From the NCBI GenBank assembly GCA_015064195.1, contig SVSO01000133.1, positions 1 to 7,815 of the forward strand: a stretch of 7,815 bases of DNA, given 5' to 3'. Source of the stretch: Oscillospiraceae bacterium (GTDB lineage: Bacteria > Bacillota_A > Clostridia > Oscillospirales > CAG-272). The position numbers and the translations under genes are program-made. The notes under the pieces were generated by a model. That model saw only the letters and a list, made by a program, of their open reading frames with translations. It was not told the origin of the DNA and ran no database searches. Within the stretch, counting starts at the first letter, position 1. Each line of letters opens with the position of its first letter. Below are positions 6,223 to 7,815 of this stretch, one piece after another.

Positions 6223-6385
6223 GGATAAAATTTACGAAGAAATCGCGTTTATCGCGTACTATACTCACTGGCAGCACAGCGAGATCGCCTCGTTCAGCCA
6301 TGCCGAGCGCAAGCGCTGGTGCAGTGAGATTTCCAAAATCAACAGCAAGCTTAACGATACGCCGGAGAATATCTTCAGCATATGA
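6191..6385 (+). CDS. DUF6760-like small eCIS protein, probably made by -1 frameshift
   Basis: The conserved part (57 codons from 6212) reads LYPADKIYEEIAFIAYYTHW, then QHSEIASFSHAERKRWCSEI, then SKINSKLND. This looks like DUF6760, a short helical family coded between the chaperone-like and tube genes in eCIS loci, with the typical Y-x-E-E-IAFIAY, HW, and R-x-RW pattern. Its molecular role is not known to me. The start is the problem: in this frame there is no ATG, GTG or TTG near the conserved N-terminus. The only canonical start, the ATG at 6143, has no well-placed ribosome binding site and would add 23 residues of overlapping, unconserved-looking sequence. The feature is drawn from the predicted frameshift point. 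Re-initiation at ATA (6206 or 6209) or CTG (6212) after the TAA is an alternative. The stop is TGA at 6383-6385. Confidence 0.65.
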   Translation, partial: SGSRNIILYPADKIYEEIAFIAYYTHWQHSEIASFSHAERKRWCSEISKINSKLNDTPENIFSI

Positions 6386-6409
6386 CCGGCAATCTGAACG
6401 GAGGTATTT

Positions 6410-6847
6410 ATGTCGTCCGCAGACAGACTGATTCCCAATTATTCTTTCACCGTGAAGTTTGATATATTTTCCTTCGGCTTTGCCAAGGTGAGCAATATTT
6501 CCGGCTCTGCGGAGATCGATACCATTATCAACGGCGGACACAACGATGCGCCCGTGATTCTGCGCAAGCCCAAGCGAACACCGGATATGCTGGTCTTTGA
6601 GCGGGGGACACACTGCTCAATCAGCGATACGGCCTTCTCCTATTTCAAGGAAGGCAGAAAGATCGATGCCATTACGATCAATGTCAAATGCAACGACAAA
6701 ACCGTCCGGATGTTTTTCGTCACCAATGCGCTCATTGTCAGACGCGAATTCGCACCGCTGGATGCCATGAGCAGCGGAGTTTTCCTCGAAGCGCTGCAGG
6801 TGGCTCACACCGGCATCACCGAGGTCGCGCTTCCGTTCTCGCTTTAA
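6410..6847 (+). CDS. Phage tail tube protein, T4 gp19-like (eCIS inner tube)
   Basis: The 145-residue product has the pattern of the T4-gp19 tail tube family: an N-terminal strand YSFTVKFDIFSFGFAKVSNI, then SGSAEIDTIINGGHNDAPVI, then a P-D-M-L-V-F-E-R-G strand (58-66) matching the family's 'L.L.RG' turn. The rest is beta-rich, including TNALIVRREFAPLDAMSSG (105-123). Such proteins stack as hexamers to form the inner tube of contractile tails and injection systems. The length is close to eCIS tube proteins and a little shorter than T4 gp19. GGAGG (6400-6404) lies 5 bases before the ATG, a strong site that fits high expression of a major structural protein. It starts 24 bases after the DUF6760-like stop. 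The sheath, baseplate and ATPase genes expected nearby would lie to the right of the window, so eCIS versus prophage remnant remains open. Confidence 0.82.
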   Translation: MSSADRLIPNYSFTVKFDIFSFGFAKVSNISGSAEIDTIINGGHNDAPVILRKPKRTPDMLVFERGTHCSISDTAFSYFKEGRKIDAITINVKCNDKTVRMFFVTNALIVRREFAPLDAMSSGVFLEALQVAHTGITEVALPFSL

Positions 6848-6850
6848 CGA

Positions 6851-7815
6851 ATGAAAACGCTTCATAAATCCTCCATCGCCGTCACAGCTTCCCTGAAGAC
6901 TGTGGTCGGCAAGACCGGATTCTCGTCTGCAAGCCGTTCGCTCGCGTTTGCAAATGCGATCCTCGGTAAGTACAGCAATATGCTTCCGGCCGAGCTTGCG
7001 GATGCCATGATGGTGTTCCTGAAGGCACACACAGACGAGCTGGAGACGGACAGAAAGCGCAGGGAAAAGATCCAGCTGGCACTCAGGCTGGTGTTTGTCA
7101 AATATCTGACCGCACACGCTGCCCGGCCGATTACCATCAACAATACCTTCGCGGATTATTTAGCCGTTTCCGAAGGGATTACGAACGAGCAGCTTCGCAT
7201 TGAAAATCCGCAGTATCATACAGCAGTGCTGGCCATTGGACAGCGGCTGGAAAATGCCTCCGACCCGGAGAAAGCCGCCAGTGCGATCATGGAATATCTC
7301 CGGGAGGAGATGTCCGTAACGGAACGCACAGTATCCCTGCGGATGCTGGATGCGGCACTCATTGCGAGAGCGGCAGACGATGCGGGACTGCGGCCGCCGG
7401 AGCTTCTGAACGAGCGGACGGAATCGCGCACAGAAACAACACAGATTCGCAGCTTTTCGGAATTTGTCTGGCGGAAGAGTATTCCGACAAAGACAGATTT
7501 GACCGTGCACGATGTGCAGACGGCGGAGATCATCCACCGCGAGACAGCGCGGATCGAGACAGCGGAAGAAACCGCATCGCATACAGCTTCGCAAGAAGTG
7601 CAGACCGCAGAGATCATCCACCGCGAGACAACACGGATCGAGACAGCGGAAGAAACCGCATCGCATACGGCTTCGCAAGAAGTGCAGACAGCGGAGATCA
7701 TCCACCGTGAGACAGCACGGATCGAGACAGCGGAAGAAACCGCATCGCACACGGCTTCGCACGATGTGCAGACAGCGGAGATTATCCATCGCGAGACAGC
7801 GCGGATCGAGACGGC
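6851..7815 (+). CDS. Unrecognised protein with 28-residue tandem repeats (3' end missing)
   Basis: An open frame runs from ATG 6851 to the window edge without a stop, giving 321 complete codons. I do not recognise the family. The N-terminal 200 or so residues look soluble and mostly helical, for example LADAMMVFLKAHTDELETD and EKAASAIMEYLREEMSVTER, with no signal peptide or membrane segment. A Thr/Glu/Arg-rich linker follows, then SFSEFVWRKSIPTKTD. From residue 222 a 28-residue unit (VQTAEIIHRETARIETAEET plus ASHTASQE) repeats. 28 is four heptads, and the even spacing of Ile and Ala allows a helical or coiled-coil rod, which is inference. No clear ribosome binding site precedes the ATG, which lies 3 bases after the tube gene's stop, so translation is probably coupled. 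Position beside the tube gene suggests a structural or assembly part, or a cargo, of the injection system. Confidence 0.7.
   Translation, partial: MKTLHKSSIAVTASLKTVVGKTGFSSASRSLAFANAILGKYSNMLPAELADAMMVFLKAHTDELETDRKRREKIQLALRLVFVKYLTAHAARPITINNTFADYLAVSEGITNEQLRIENPQYHTAVLAIGQRLENASDPEKAASAIMEYLREEMSVTERTVSLRMLDAALIARAADDAGLRPPELLNERTESRTETTQIRSFSEFVWRKSIPTKTDLTVHDVQTAEIIHRETARIETAEETASHTASQEVQTAEIIHRETTRIETAEETASHTASQEVQTAEIIHRETARIETAEETASHTASHDVQTAEIIHRETARIET
7514..7815 (+). repeat. Tandem 84-bp repeats, in frame (3.6 copies visible)
   Basis: Units begin at 7514, 7598, 7682 and 7766, exactly 84 bases apart; the fourth is cut by the window end after 50 bases. Copies are nearly identical at the DNA level, with only scattered changes (for example GCG/ACA/GCA at one codon and CAA GAA versus CAC GAT at the unit end). 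This points to recent duplication or ongoing homogenisation. Each unit codes for 28 residues of the unrecognised protein and keeps its frame. Confidence 0.95.

Noticed and set aside
7160..7789. Cys-rich repeat proteins read on the minus strand
   Set aside because: They are only the complement of the 84-bp coding repeats; the plus-strand frame continues the operon and is open to the window edge.
7514..7815. CRISPR array
   Set aside because: Repeats are contiguous 84-bp units without spacers, keep a reading frame, and are too long for CRISPR repeats.

Overview
The window looks like chromosomal DNA from a Gram-positive Firmicute, probably a Clostridia/Ruminococcaceae-type gut or rumen bacterium. 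The clues are near-consensus sigma-A promoters, strong AGGAGG-type ribosome binding sites, tRNAs with encoded CCA, a FeoB-associated Cys-rich membrane protein typical of Firmicutes, and moderate G+C. The genus cannot be fixed from the sequence alone.

Layout. (1) Positions 1-222: the 3' end of an MBL-fold (UlaG-like) hydrolase gene and a textbook terminator. (2) 243-491: a consensus promoter, tRNA-Arg(TCT), tRNA-His(GTG) and a terminator whose A- and T-tracts suit it to both strands. (3) 493-749, minus strand: a small FeoB-associated Cys-rich membrane protein. Its promoter is near-consensus, and a perfect 18-base palindrome (probable metal-regulator operator) overlaps the expected transcription start. 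(4) 887-7815, plus strand: one long, tightly packed run of genes with no internal terminator seen. It starts from an extended -10 promoter beside an (AT)7 tract.

The run has two halves. The first encodes a DUF2156 (MprF-C-like, GNAT-fold) protein, a 1010-residue chimera of an extracytoplasmic beta-propeller-like domain, a Cache-like sensor and an MFS transporter, and a GNAT acetyltransferase translationally coupled to it by ATGA. The second, only 34 bases later, looks like the start of a contractile-injection / phage-tail-like gene cluster: a tail-assembly-chaperone-like protein with a CPxC motif, a DUF6760-like small ORF, a gp19-type tail tube protein, and an unrecognised protein. The last runs off the window through in-frame 84-bp (28-residue) tandem repeats.

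The most interesting observation is at the chaperone/DUF6760 junction. The DUF6760-like frame has no ATG, GTG or TTG near the start of its conserved part. It lies in the -1 frame and is preceded by a correctly phased X_XXY_YYZ heptamer (A AAT TTT, 6185-6191), a 6-nt spacer and a perfect 6-bp GC-rich hairpin with the zero-frame stop in its loop. This suggests a programmed -1 frameshift producing a 181-residue fusion, analogous to the frameshifted tail chaperones of long-tailed phages. The second main point is the sensor-MFS chimera and its apparent co-transcription with the injection-system genes.
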